A stretch of 38,461 nucleotides of DNA from Bacteroidales bacterium (GCA_012838865.1 DUOK01000270.1:1-38461), one strand, 5' to 3'. Counted from the stretch's first letter, positions 9,378 through 19,198 are shown. Program-made: numbers and translations. The notes: generated by a model not told the origin, from the letters alone.

Positions 9378-11243
9378 ATGGCAGAATTAGAAGAAAAGGG
9401 TCAGGAGCTGCAAGCTGAGGCCCAAAATGCAAAGGTTCAGGCGAAAGCCGTTGAAACCGCCGACGACAATTTTGACTGGGACAGTTTTGAGGCCGACGAA
9501 GTTGTTGTAGATGGCAAGAAGAAGCAGGATCTTGAAAAAATGTACGACGAAACCCTGTCGACCATTTCTGAAAAAGAAGTGATTGATGGTACCGTGATTG
9601 CAATGAACAAGCGTGAAGTTGTAATCAACATCGGTTTTAAGTCTGACGGTATCGTCAGCCGTAACGAATTTCGTTACAACCCCGAACTGAAAGTGGGTGA
9701 TCAGGTAGAGGTTTATGTAGAAAGCCAGGAAGACAAAAAAGGTCAGCTGGTGCTTTCGCACAAAAAAGCCCGCGCACTGCGCTCATGGGATCGTGTTAAT
9801 GAGGCCCTGGAGAAAGATGAAATCATCAAAGGCTACATTAAGTGTCGTACCAAAGGGGGTATGATCGTTGATGTATTTGGCATTGAGGCTTTCCTCCCCG
9901 GTTCTCAGATCGACGTGAAGCCCATTCGCGACTACGATGTTTTTGTAGGTAAAACCATGGAATTTAAGGTGGTTAAAATCAACCCCGAATTTAAAAACGT
10001 GGTGGTATCGCACAAAGCGCTCATCGAAGCCGAACTGGAGCAGCAGAAAAAAGAAATTATCTCCAAACTGGAGAAAGGTCAGGTATTGGAAGGAACCGTT
10101 AAGAACATCACCTCTTATGGGGTATTCATTGACCTGGGTGGCGTAGACGGTTTGATTCACATCACCGACTTGTCGTGGGGACGTGTTTCTCACCCCGAAG
10201 AGATTGTACAGCTCGATCAGAAGTTGAATGTCGTTATTCTCGACTTCGACGACGAGAAGAAGCGTATTGCTTTGGGTCTGAAGCAGCTGACTGCTCATCC
10301 GTGGGATGCTCTGGATCAAGAGCTGAAAGTGGGCGATATTGTTAAAGGAAAAGTAGTGGTGATGGCCGACTATGGCGCTTTCGTTGAGATTGCTGCCGGT
10401 GTGGAAGGTCTGATTCACGTTTCTGAAATGTCCTGGTCACAGCACCTGCGCAGCGCTCAGGATTTCCTGAAAGTGGGCGACGAGGTAGAGGCCACCATTT
10501 TGACCCTCGACCGCGAGGAGCGCAAAATGTCTTTGGGTATGAAGCAGCTGAAGCCCGATCCATGGGACAATATCGAGGAGAAATATCCTTTGAACAGCAC
10601 ACATTCTGCCAAAGTCCGCAACTTCACCAACTTTGGGGTATTTGTTGAAATCGAAGAAGGTATCGACGGTTTGGTGCACATTTCTGATCTCTCATGGACC
10701 AAGAAAGTGAAGCATCCTGCTGAATTTACCGCCATTGGCGAAAACATTGACGTAGTTGTTCTTGAAATTGATAAGGAAAACCGTCGTTTGAGCCTGGGTC
10801 ACAAGCAGCTCGAAGAAAATCCCTGGGATGTTTTCGAAACCATTTTCACTGTAGACAGTATTCATGAAGGAACCATTGTTGACATTTTCGATAAAGGTGC
10901 CGTAATTGCATTACAGTATGGTGTGGAAGGTTTTGCTACCCCCCGTCACCTTGTTAAGGAAGATGGAAGTCAGGCCAAAGCTGAGGAGAAGCTTGAGTTT
11001 AAAGTGATTGAGTTCAATAAGGGTGCCAAGCGCATCATTCTTTCTCACTCACGCATCTTCGAAGACGAGCGCAAAGGGGAAGAGCAGACGGTCCGCAACG
11101 AGCAGGCTAAAGCAGCCGCAAGCACCAAGAAGAATGTGAAAAAGTTGAAGGACAATCTGGAAAAGACCACCTTAGGTGATATTTCTGAATTGGCAGCGCT
11201 GAAAGATCAGATGGAAGCCGATGAGAAGGACGCCAAGGAGTAA
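9378..11243 (+). CDS. rpsA: 30S ribosomal protein S1
   Basis: Six S1 repeats, e.g. VLEGTVKNITSYGVFIDLGGVDGLIHITDLSW. Confidence 0.96.
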   Translation: MAELEEKGQELQAEAQNAKVQAKAVETADDNFDWDSFEADEVVVDGKKKQDLEKMYDETLSTISEKEVIDGTVIAMNKREVVINIGFKSDGIVSRNEFRYNPELKVGDQVEVYVESQEDKKGQLVLSHKKARALRSWDRVNEALEKDEIIKGYIKCRTKGGMIVDVFGIEAFLPGSQIDVKPIRDYDVFVGKTMEFKVVKINPEFKNVVVSHKALIEAELEQQKKEIISKLEKGQVLEGTVKNITSYGVFIDLGGVDGLIHITDLSWGRVSHPEEIVQLDQKLNVVILDFDDEKKRIALGLKQLTAHPWDALDQELKVGDIVKGKVVVMADYGAFVEIAAGVEGLIHVSEMSWSQHLRSAQDFLKVGDEVEATILTLDREERKMSLGMKQLKPDPWDNIEEKYPLNSTHSAKVRNFTNFGVFVEIEEGIDGLVHISDLSWTKKVKHPAEFTAIGENIDVVVLEIDKENRRLSLGHKQLEENPWDVFETIFTVDSIHEGTIVDIFDKGAVIALQYGVEGFATPRHLVKEDGSQAKAEEKLEFKVIEFNKGAKRIILSHSRIFEDERKGEEQTVRNEQAKAAASTKKNVKKLKDNLEKTTLGDISELAALKDQMEADEKDAKE

Positions 11244-11266
11244 TACTAATTTAATGTGACCCAATA

Positions 11267-11623
11267 ATGGATTTCAAAATTGACAAATTAGATGATTTCA
11301 ACCTGGTTCAGGTGCTGAAGGAAAAACTGGATACTTCTATCGCTCCCGGCTTAAAATCAGAATTGGTTTTGCTGTCGGGGAACAACGAAAAAAATATTCT
11401 GTTGGACCTGAGCAAATGTACTTATTGCGATTCGTCTGGTTTGAGTGCCATTTTGGTCGCCAATCGTCTTTGTAAAAACAGCGAAGGGGTATTTGTTTTG
11501 GCAGGATTACAGCCGGCTGTGGAGCGACTGATTGCTGTAAGTCAGCTGGATACTGTAATTACCATTGCCCCTACCGCTGAAGACGGAATTGAAATGATGC
11601 GAAAGGCACTGCAGTCAAAATAG
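11267..11623 (+). CDS. STAS-domain protein (anti-sigma factor antagonist-like)
   Basis: LLDLSKCTYCDSSGLSAILVANRLC; conserved phospho-acceptor Ser region. Confidence 0.85.
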   Translation: MDFKIDKLDDFNLVQVLKEKLDTSIAPGLKSELVLLSGNNEKNILLDLSKCTYCDSSGLSAILVANRLCKNSEGVFVLAGLQPAVERLIAVSQLDTVITIAPTAEDGIEMMRKALQSK

Positions 11624-11629
11624 TATTAC

Positions 11630-12556
11630 ATGCAATTTTCCGTTACAATTTTAGGTAGCAATTCTGCGTTACCTACTTCGGAAAGATTTCCAACCGCTCA
11701 GGTGCTCAATGTATCTGAGCGGTTTTTTTTAATCGATTGCGGAGAAGGAACCCAGATGCAGTTGCGCAACAATCATATAAGATTTACGCGCATCAATCAT
11801 ATTTTTATATCTCATTTGCACGGCGATCATTGTTTTGGGCTGATGGGATTGATATCGACATTGGGCTTGTTGGGGCGTACAGCCGATCTGCACATTTACG
11901 GGCATGCCGACCTGGAGAAGGTTTACCGGCCCCAGCTTGCATATTTTTGTCAGGACATGAAATACCAGGTGGTATTTCATCCCGTGGACACCTCCGTATC
12001 TTCGCTGGTGTATGAAGACAACAAAGTTACGGTAACATCCATCCCTTTAAAGCACCGTGTGCCGGCCTGCGGCTATTTGTTTCGTGAAAAGCCCTACGAC
12101 CGACATTTGATCAAACAAAAAATTACGGAATACGGGATACCGGTGAGCGCCATACCCGGCATCAAGAAGGGTGCTGATTTTTGGTGTCAGGATGGAAGAC
12201 TTATCCCCAATGAAGAGCTGACCAGTCCGGGGCCTCGTTCGCGTTCCTATGCCTTTTGTTCCGACACCAAATACAACGAAAGCATGGTGCCAATAATTGA
12301 GAATGTGGATTTGCTTTATCATGAATCGACCTTTCTGAATGGCGATGAAGCACTGGCCCGAAAGACCTTTCACAGTACCGCACGCCAGGCGGCTGAAATT
12401 GCAGCCAAGGCCCAGGCGGGTCGTTTGTTGTTGGGGCATTTCAGCACGCGTTACAAAGATTTGTCGCGGTTTCAGCAGGAAGCGGCTGAGGTTTTCCCCA
12501 ACTGCAGTCTGGCCCTCGAGGGAATGGTCTTTGACCTGCCCTGGCAAAACCAATAA
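11630..12556 (+). CDS. rnz: Ribonuclease Z
   Basis: FLIDCGEGTQMQLR, FISHLHGDHCFGL, LYHESTF, HSTARQAAEIA, LLLGHFSTRY. Confidence 0.95.
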   Translation: MQFSVTILGSNSALPTSERFPTAQVLNVSERFFLIDCGEGTQMQLRNNHIRFTRINHIFISHLHGDHCFGLMGLISTLGLLGRTADLHIYGHADLEKVYRPQLAYFCQDMKYQVVFHPVDTSVSSLVYEDNKVTVTSIPLKHRVPACGYLFREKPYDRHLIKQKITEYGIPVSAIPGIKKGADFWCQDGRLIPNEELTSPGPRSRSYAFCSDTKYNESMVPIIENVDLLYHESTFLNGDEALARKTFHSTARQAAEIAAKAQAGRLLLGHFSTRYKDLSRFQQEAAEVFPNCSLALEGMVFDLPWQNQ

Positions 12557-12603
12557 TTTGGCCATAATTGGCCGAAGCGCATTATTTTTAAGGGGTTTCT
12601 GCG

Positions 12604-12611
12604 TATATTTG
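12604..12611 (+). promoter_or_regulatory. Putative -7 element upstream of guaA
   Basis: TATATTTG fits TAnnTTTG, about 40 bp before the ATG. Confidence 0.45.
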
Positions 12612-12651
12612 CGGCTCCATATTTCTTTAACTTTCAATTAACCACCGTCAG

Positions 12652-14181
12652 ATGCAGAATAAAATTATTATTCTTGATTTTGGTTCCCAGTACACACAAT
12701 TGATTGCCCGCCGGGTAAGGGAGCTGAATGTTTATTGCGAAATTCATCCTTTTTACCATGTTCCCGAACTCGACGAAAGCGTTAAAGGTGTAGTGCTTTC
12801 GGGCAGTCCCTTCAGTGTTCGCGACGAGAAGGCACCGGTACCGGATTTGAGCAAGATTCAGGGGCAGGTGCCTGTATTGGGTATTTGTTATGGCGCACAG
12901 CACATGGCCCTGGCAGCCGGTGGGGTAGTAGAAGCATCTGATTCCAGAGAATATGGACGCGCCAATCTTGAGTTCATTAACCGGGAAAACCCACTTTTTG
13001 CAGAGATAGAACCCGGGTCACAAGTATGGATGTCGCATGGCGATACCATTATGAATTTGCCCCAGGGTTTTGAAATTATTGCCAGCACACGCGATGTTAA
13101 AGTGGCTGGCTACCATGTGCCCGATAAGCAAGCCTATGGCATTCAGTTTCATCCCGAAGTGTACCACAGTATTCAGGGCCTGCAAATCCTTCGGAATTTT
13201 GTGGTTGATATTTGCGGTTGCGTTCAGGATTGGAGTCCCGCCTCCTTTGTAGAGGATACCGTAAGCCAGTTGAAAGAACAATTGGGCAACGATAAGGTTG
13301 TCTTGGGCCTTTCAGGAGGCGTGGACAGTTCGGTCGCCGCCATTTTGCTGCACAAGGCAGTAGGTACCAACCTGACCTGTATTTTTGTCGATAACGGGCT
13401 CTTGCGAAAGAATGAATTTGCCCTGGTGCTTGAATCTTATAAGCATATGGGCCTGAATGTTATAGGGGTTGATGCCAGGGACCGTTTCCTGGGCGAACTG
13501 GCCGGGGTTTCTGACCCGGAGACCAAACGCAAGATCATAGGTCGCGTATTTATTGAGGTCTTCGATGAAGAAGCCCATAAGATTCAAAATGTAAAGTGGC
13601 TGGCGCAAGGCACCATTTATCCCGATGTTATTGAATCGGTGTCGGTCAACGGACCTTCCGTTACCATTAAATCGCACCATAATGTGGGGGGCTTACCAGC
13701 GAAAATGAATCTTAAGGTAGTAGAGCCCCTTAAGCTCCTTTTTAAGGACGAAGTCCGCAGGGTGGGCAAAGAACTGCAAATTTCTCCCACCATTTTGGGC
13801 CGCCATCCTTTCCCGGGACCGGGCCTGGCCATTCGGATTTTGGGCGACATAACTGCCGAAAAAGTGGCTTTGCTTCAGGAAGTGGATAATATTTTTATCG
13901 AGGGACTCAAAAGCAGTGGTCTCTACGACCAGGTTTGGCAGGCCGGTGCCATGCTGCTGCCCATACAGTCGGTGGGCGTTATGGGCGACGAGCGGACCTA
14001 CGAAAGGGTAGTGGCCCTGAGAGCCGTACAGTCTACCGACGGCATGACGGCCGATTGGGTACATTTGCCTTACGAGTTTTTAAGCCGAATCTCCAATGAA
14101 ATAATCAATAAGGTGCGGGGCGTTAATCGTGTCGTTTACGACATCAGCTCCAAGCCGCCGGCAACCATCGAATGGGAATGA
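12652..14181 (+). CDS. guaA: GMP synthase (glutamine-hydrolysing)
   Basis: [54 protein letters not shown]. Confidence 0.98.
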   Translation: MQNKIIILDFGSQYTQLIARRVRELNVYCEIHPFYHVPELDESVKGVVLSGSPFSVRDEKAPVPDLSKIQGQVPVLGICYGAQHMALAAGGVVEASDSREYGRANLEFINRENPLFAEIEPGSQVWMSHGDTIMNLPQGFEIIASTRDVKVAGYHVPDKQAYGIQFHPEVYHSIQGLQILRNFVVDICGCVQDWSPASFVEDTVSQLKEQLGNDKVVLGLSGGVDSSVAAILLHKAVGTNLTCIFVDNGLLRKNEFALVLESYKHMGLNVIGVDARDRFLGELAGVSDPETKRKIIGRVFIEVFDEEAHKIQNVKWLAQGTIYPDVIESVSVNGPSVTIKSHHNVGGLPAKMNLKVVEPLKLLFKDEVRRVGKELQISPTILGRHPFPGPGLAIRILGDITAEKVALLQEVDNIFIEGLKSSGLYDQVWQAGAMLLPIQSVGVMGDERTYERVVALRAVQSTDGMTADWVHLPYEFLSRISNEIINKVRGVNRVVYDISSKPPATIEWE

Positions 14182-14225
14182 TGCTGGTTTTAATTCATGA
14201 TGGAACAATATTTGAGTAAATTAAG

Positions 14226-14257
14226 GAGTTGCCGCAAAACCTTCGGCAGCTCTTTTT
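14226..14257 (+). terminator. Intrinsic terminator after guaA
   Basis: GAGTTGCCG...CGGCAGCTC followed by TTTTT. Confidence 0.8.
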
Positions 14258-14278
14258 CGTTAGGTAGATAATAATGGA

Positions 14279-15886
14279 ATGATGCTTATGTGTAGAATGT
14301 ATAGAAATTTTAAAATCAGTTGGCTGCTCCTCTTTGTTCTAACTGCTCCCATTTTGCAGGCGCAGCGGAGTCAGCCGGGGTTAAACAACATACAGGTCGC
14401 CTGGCAGTTGATCAACAGTTTTTATGTCGATACGGTAAATGCCGAAGCATTGTCGCGGGAGGCCATTGAGGCTATGCTGGGTGCTCTTGATCCCCATTCG
14501 GTATTTATTCCTGCAGAAGATGTTAAGTCGATGAACGAGCCCCTCGATGGCAATTTCGAAGGGGTAGGCATCGAGTTTGTTATCTTAGAGGATACCTTAA
14601 CCGTAGTTTCTGCCATAGGCGGTGGCCCCTCTGAAAAAGTCGGGGTGCGTGCCGGTGACCGCATTGTCAAGGTGGACGAAAAGAACATCGCCGGTGTTGG
14701 ATTGAAAAACGCCGACGTATTGGGTTTGTTGCGTGGGAAAAAAGGAAGCGTCGTTAACCTGACGGTGGAAAGAAGAGGCAGCAGCGGACCCCTGGAATTT
14801 CGTGTGGTTCGTGATAAAATCCCCATCCACAGTCTCGAAGCCGCCTATATGGCCAGTCCCAAAACCGGCTACATCAAAATCAGCCGTTTTTCGGCCACCA
14901 CCCATACTGAGTTCAGCAGGGCCTTGCGTGACTTGAAAAATGAAGGCATGGAAGGCCTCGTGCTTGATTTGCGTGGGAATGGGGGCGGCTATTTAAAAAT
15001 GGCTCTGGATATTCTTGACGAATTTATGGAGGGCGACCGCCTTCTTTTGTACACCCAGGGAAATGCTGTTAACCGCCAGGACCATCACTCCTCACGCGGT
15101 GGACTTTGGAAAAAGGGGCGCTTGATGGTTTTGGTGGATGAAGGTTCCGCTTCTGCTTCTGAAATTGTTGCCGGCGCACTGCAAGATTGGGACAGGGCCT
15201 TGGTTGTGGGCAGGCGCTCCTTTGGCAAGGGCCTGGTACAACGTCCCTTTTCCATGCCCGACGGCTCTGAAATTCGTCTGACCATTGCCCAGTACCATAC
15301 CCCTTCGGGACGCAGTATACAAAAGCCTTATAAAAATGGTGCCGATGCCTATCGTTCCGAAGTGAGCCAACGCATGCTCAATGGAGAGCTGACCAATAAA
15401 GACAGTATTCACCTGGAGGAAGCGCCCTATTTTGAAACCCTCATCAGCAAGCGCCCCGTTTTTGGCGGAGGTGGCATCATTCCCGATGTCTTTGTGCCCC
15501 TGGACACCACCATGTACTCGGAGCAGTTAAGGGCCCTGGCCGGCAAGGGTGTAATCAACAGCGCCGTAATGCATTACCTTGATGTTGAACGGGAGACCCT
15601 GCTGAGCACTTATGAGGATTTCGAGACTTTTAACAACAGCTATAAGGTAAGCGCCGACTTGCTCAGGCTGTTGGTGGAAGAAGGTCAGGAAGCCGGGGTA
15701 GATTTGGAAACGGTGGAAGAACTGCGTCGGGACCCCCTGGTTGAAACTCAGCTTAAAGCGCTGCTGGCAAGAGATTTGTGGGATTTGAGCAGTTATTACC
15801 GGGTGATTAACCCCAGTGTTTCGGTATACAAAAAGGCCCTGGAGCTGATGGACGATGAGCCCCTGTTTTCGGATCTGCTGAAGTAA
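14279..15886 (+). CDS. S41 family carboxy-terminal processing peptidase with PDZ domain
   Basis: Signal-like N-terminus, PDZ GVRAGDRIVKVD, LDLRGNGGGYL, VDEGSASASEIVAGALQDWDRALVVGRRSFGKG; exact start codon uncertain. Confidence 0.93.
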   Translation: MMLMCRMYRNFKISWLLLFVLTAPILQAQRSQPGLNNIQVAWQLINSFYVDTVNAEALSREAIEAMLGALDPHSVFIPAEDVKSMNEPLDGNFEGVGIEFVILEDTLTVVSAIGGGPSEKVGVRAGDRIVKVDEKNIAGVGLKNADVLGLLRGKKGSVVNLTVERRGSSGPLEFRVVRDKIPIHSLEAAYMASPKTGYIKISRFSATTHTEFSRALRDLKNEGMEGLVLDLRGNGGGYLKMALDILDEFMEGDRLLLYTQGNAVNRQDHHSSRGGLWKKGRLMVLVDEGSASASEIVAGALQDWDRALVVGRRSFGKGLVQRPFSMPDGSEIRLTIAQYHTPSGRSIQKPYKNGADAYRSEVSQRMLNGELTNKDSIHLEEAPYFETLISKRPVFGGGGIIPDVFVPLDTTMYSEQLRALAGKGVINSAVMHYLDVERETLLSTYEDFETFNNSYKVSADLLRLLVEEGQEAGVDLETVEELRRDPLVETQLKALLARDLWDLSSYYRVINPSVSVYKKALELMDDEPLFSDLLK

Positions 15887-15936
15887 TTGTTGTTGCTTTT
15901 TTGTAATTTTGTAGAACCCGCTTGCACCCGAAAAAT

Positions 15937-16554
15937 ATGATAACTGCATTCAGCTGGCTGGCCGAAAACTGGATGGAAATTGCCGGAACCTTATCTGCGC
16001 TTCTCTATCTTTATCTGTCCATACGTGAAAACATCTGGTTGTGGCCGGTAGGCTTTGTCACCTCCTTTTTTTACATGCTGATTTTCTTCCAGAGTCGCCT
16101 CTATGCCGATATGGGCCTGCAGGTGTATTACTTATGGGTGAGTGTTTACGGTTGGTTTCATTGGATGGGGCGTCGTCAGGTCGCCAAGCCGGAGACCCAA
16201 CTGGAGACCCGCTGCTTGTCGCCCCGCGGCTGGCTGACTTACCTGGCTCTGGTGCTTGCAGGCAGTGTTGTATTGTATTATGCTTTGCGTTTTGTGCCGC
16301 TGTGGTTGGGGCTGCCGCCTTCCGAACTGCCCCTGGGGGATGCTTTTACCACAGCAGGTGGCATCGTGGCCACCTGGATGCTGGCCCGGAAAATTCTTGA
16401 AAACTGGTTGTTTTGGGTGGTTGTGAATGCCGTTTCCCTTGGGATGTATGTATATAAGGACTTGCAAATAACAGCCGGACTGTTTGTGGTGTACACACTA
16501 ATGGCCGTGGTAGGTTACTATCGTTGGAAACAGAATTTGACCCAAACGCAATAA
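15937..16554 (+). CDS. pnuC: Nicotinamide mononucleotide/riboside transporter PnuC
   Basis: Polytopic; ISGTLSALLYLYLSIRENIWLWPVGFVTSFFYMLIFF-like pattern (here IAGTLSALLYLYLSIRENIWLWPVG), WLFWVVVNAVSLGMYVYKDL. Confidence 0.9.
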   Translation: MITAFSWLAENWMEIAGTLSALLYLYLSIRENIWLWPVGFVTSFFYMLIFFQSRLYADMGLQVYYLWVSVYGWFHWMGRRQVAKPETQLETRCLSPRGWLTYLALVLAGSVVLYYALRFVPLWLGLPPSELPLGDAFTTAGGIVATWMLARKILENWLFWVVVNAVSLGMYVYKDLQITAGLFVVYTLMAVVGYYRWKQNLTQTQ

Positions 16555-16565
16555 AAGCCTTCGCC

Positions 16566-17099
16566 ATGCCTTGGATCGTTGTTACAGGACCTGAGTCCAC
16601 CGGTAAATCAACCTTAAGCGCCCAACTGGCAGAAAGCTACGGGGGAGAAGTGATTCCGGAATACGCCCGCAGTTATGTGGAAAACCTCAGGCGGCCCTAT
16701 ACTTTCAGCGACGTGGAAACAATTGCCCGGCGGCAATTGTTTACAGCCTGTAAACTTAAAAAAGCAGCAAACAGCGCTGCCCACTTGGTTTTTTTTGATA
16801 CCTTTCTGATTCTTACCAAAGTTTGGTTTGAAGAGGTTTACGCATGCTGTCCCCTTTGGCTCGATGCTGCCATAAGGACCAATAAACCCGCTTTGGTACT
16901 TCTGTGTTTGCCCGATTTACCCTGGAAGGCCGACGCAGTAAGAGAGAATGGAACGCGCAGGAGGTATCTGCTGAACCGTTATCAAAGTAATCTGGAGTAC
17001 TACGGTATTCCCTTTCAAAAAATCGCCGGAAAAGGAAGCTTGCGTTTAAAAAGAGCACAAAAGCACGTTAACACCCTAATTGAAAAGTCTTATGAGTAG
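16566..17099 (+). CDS. NadR-like ribosylnicotinamide kinase / AAA family ATPase
   Basis: VVTGPESTGKSTLSAQLAESYGGEVIPEYARSYVE; directly downstream of pnuC. Confidence 0.85.
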   Translation: MPWIVVTGPESTGKSTLSAQLAESYGGEVIPEYARSYVENLRRPYTFSDVETIARRQLFTACKLKKAANSAAHLVFFDTFLILTKVWFEEVYACCPLWLDAAIRTNKPALVLLCLPDLPWKADAVRENGTRRRYLLNRYQSNLEYYGIPFQKIAGKGSLRLKRAQKHVNTLIEKSYE

Positions 17100-18018
17100 A
17101 TTGGAATACCCCCGGGCCCTGAAAAAGACCATTGAAGCCCTGTCTGAAGAGAAGTCCTATCATTCGGTTTGCCATCGGCATTATCCCGACCAGCCCATGC
17201 CTTCGGTAGCGGTCATGAAAGAAATTGTTGATCTGGTGCGTGAAATTATTTTCCCCGGCTATTTCGGCAATTCACCTACCCGGCCGGGCAGCGTGCAGTA
17301 TTACATTGGGGTAAATGTTGAACTTCTGTACGAAAAAATGCGTCAGCAAGTCTTTGCCGGCTTATGTTTCGGATGCCAGGATGCCGATAAGTTTGAAGTC
17401 TCGGATGCCAAACAACAGGCTGCACGGGTAACCGTTCGCTTTATAGAACAACTGCCCGAATTGCGCTACTTATTATCTACCGATGTGGAAGCCGCCTTTT
17501 TGGGCGATCCTGCGGCCCAAAGCAGTGCCGAAGTCATTTTTTGCTACCCCGCCATCCGGGCCATTACCAATTACCGCATTGCCCATGCCTTGCTTGAACT
17601 TAAGGTTCCGCTTATCCCCCGCATCATATCCGAGATGGCCCATTCCGAAACCGGCATCGACATTCATCCGCGGGCCAAAATAGGCAAGAGTTTTACCATT
17701 GACCATGGAACGGGCGTGGTTATTGGTGCCACCTCCATAATTGGCGATAATGTAAAGATTTATCAGGGGGTAACCCTGGGCGCCAAAAGCTTCCCGCTTG
17801 ATGAGAAAGGGAATCCCATCAAGGGCATTGCACGTCATCCCATTGTTGAGGATAATGTCATCATTTATGCCCAGGCCACCATCCTTGGGAGGATTACCAT
17901 CGGCGCCAATTCGGTCATTGGGGGTAACGTTTGGATCACCTCCGATGTGGCACCCAACAGCAAAGTCCTTCAAGAGCGTTTTCGTTTTGGCGGTTTTATG
18001 GGAGGCGAAGGCATCTGA
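17092..18018 (+). CDS. Serine O-acetyltransferase (EpsC/CysE family)
   Basis: Hexapeptide repeats, IDIHPRAKIGKSFTIDHGTGVVIGATSIIGDNVKIYQGVTLGAKSF; start overlaps the end of the upstream CDS. Confidence 0.92.
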   Translation: MSRLEYPRALKKTIEALSEEKSYHSVCHRHYPDQPMPSVAVMKEIVDLVREIIFPGYFGNSPTRPGSVQYYIGVNVELLYEKMRQQVFAGLCFGCQDADKFEVSDAKQQAARVTVRFIEQLPELRYLLSTDVEAAFLGDPAAQSSAEVIFCYPAIRAITNYRIAHALLELKVPLIPRIISEMAHSETGIDIHPRAKIGKSFTIDHGTGVVIGATSIIGDNVKIYQGVTLGAKSFPLDEKGNPIKGIARHPIVEDNVIIYAQATILGRITIGANSVIGGNVWITSDVAPNSKVLQERFRFGGFMGGEGI

Positions 18019-18126
18019 TGCTTTTTTTGGTCTTATTTGGTCCTTACTTTTGGTTGTTTAGCCAAAAAATCACATTTTTAATACAGGCTTTTTTATTTCT
18101 TGGCCCATATTAAGTAGGTGTGGTGG

Positions 18127-18155
18127 TTGACGGTACATGAAAATTTATATCTTTG
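18127..18155 (+). promoter_or_regulatory. Putative Bacteroidota sigma-A promoter for the siaB/siaC-like pair
   Basis: TTG (18127-18129), 18-nt spacer, TATCTTTG (18148-18155). Confidence 0.6.
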
Positions 18156-18178
18156 TGAGGTTTTGATACAATCGCAGG

Positions 18179-18727
18179 ATGGGGTTCGACATCGAAAAAT
18201 GGTACACACAGAAGATGCAGGGCGAGGTACTTCTCCGTTATATGGGGGAGATTAGTTCCGAAAAGATAACCGAAGCTCTCGGCGAGATTGAGTTGAGCCT
18301 TAATTTAAAGAATGAGAAAAACAAGGTTCGTAAAAAGGTTTACAATGTGTTTGTAGAGAGCATACAAAACCTTTTTCACCATGTGGATATACCTCCGGCA
18401 ACGGCCAAAGTTCAGAACATTCCTCGTTTTGGCGTTATTATTCTGGCGCGGGATCGTTCCTTCTATCGCATTTCAACGGGTAATTTTGTTCAGGCAGAGC
18501 GGGTTCAGATTTTACGTGATCGCATTGATCAGGTCAACTCCCTCTCCGATGAGGAGTTGCGTACCGTTTATCGTGATATTTTAGGAAATGAGGGTGCCAG
18601 TCTCAAAGGCGGAGGCGGGTTGGGTATTCTTGATATTGTCCGTAAAACCGGAAATAAGCTGGAATATGCCATGTATCCACACGACGAAGATTTTGTTTTT
18701 TTTGCGATGGATGTCTATATTAGTTAA
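18179..18727 (+). CDS. SiaB family protein kinase
   Basis: KVYNVFVESIQNLFHH N-box-like and GGGGLGILDIVRKTGNKLEY G-box-like motifs; adjacent to a DUF1987 gene. Confidence 0.8.
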   Translation: MGFDIEKWYTQKMQGEVLLRYMGEISSEKITEALGEIELSLNLKNEKNKVRKKVYNVFVESIQNLFHHVDIPPATAKVQNIPRFGVIILARDRSFYRISTGNFVQAERVQILRDRIDQVNSLSDEELRTVYRDILGNEGASLKGGGGLGILDIVRKTGNKLEYAMYPHDEDFVFFAMDVYIS

Positions 18728-18748
18728 TATAACAGATGAAATACCAAT

Positions 18749-19129
18749 ATGGAAACAATAATTCGTGAGGGGAGTCCCAAAACCCCGTATGTAAGGCTCG
18801 ATAGTGAAAAAGGTTTGATCGAAATCAAGGGACGTTCTATCCCTGAAAATTCGGTAGAATTTTACAAGCCTTTGATTGACTGGCTCGACAAGTATGGTTC
18901 TACCCCCCAGGATAATACCAGTGTAAATGTACAGTTGGAGTACTTTAACACCAGTTCTTCCAAATGCATTTTGGATATATTTAAAAAGCTGGAGTTGCTG
19001 TACAAAAAAGGCAGCAAAGTACACATCAACTGGTACTACGAAGAGGACGATGAAGATATGTTTGAGGCTGGAGAGGATTACCAGTCCATCATCAACATTC
19101 CTTTCACCATGATTGAGCTGGAAGAGTAA
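18749..19129 (+). CDS. SiaC family regulatory phosphoprotein (DUF1987)
   Basis: TPYVRLDSEKGLIEIKGRSIPENSVEFYKPLIDWLDKY; LEYFNTSSSKCILDIFK with Thr at residue 68. Confidence 0.85.
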   Translation: METIIREGSPKTPYVRLDSEKGLIEIKGRSIPENSVEFYKPLIDWLDKYGSTPQDNTSVNVQLEYFNTSSSKCILDIFKKLELLYKKGSKVHINWYYEEDDEDMFEAGEDYQSIINIPFTMIELEE

Positions 19130-19164
19130 TTCTGTTTTCAGAAGCGCTTAGAAAAACTTTAAAA

Positions 19165-19198
19165 ATCCGGACCGTCCGATAGGACGTCCGGACTTTTT
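19165..19198 (+). terminator. Intrinsic terminator after the siaC-like gene
   Basis: TCCGGACCGTCC GATA GGACGTCCGGA (one bulge) then TTTTT. Confidence 0.8.

Noticed and set aside
9783-10418. 211-aa minus-strand ORF with internal similarity to other minus-strand ORFs at 10437..10679
   Set aside because: Antisense to the S1 repeats of rpsA; the apparent repetition only reflects the repeated S1 domains.
9900-10900. Possible DNA repeats within rpsA
   Set aside because: Divergent repeats explained by the multiple S1 domains of ribosomal protein S1.
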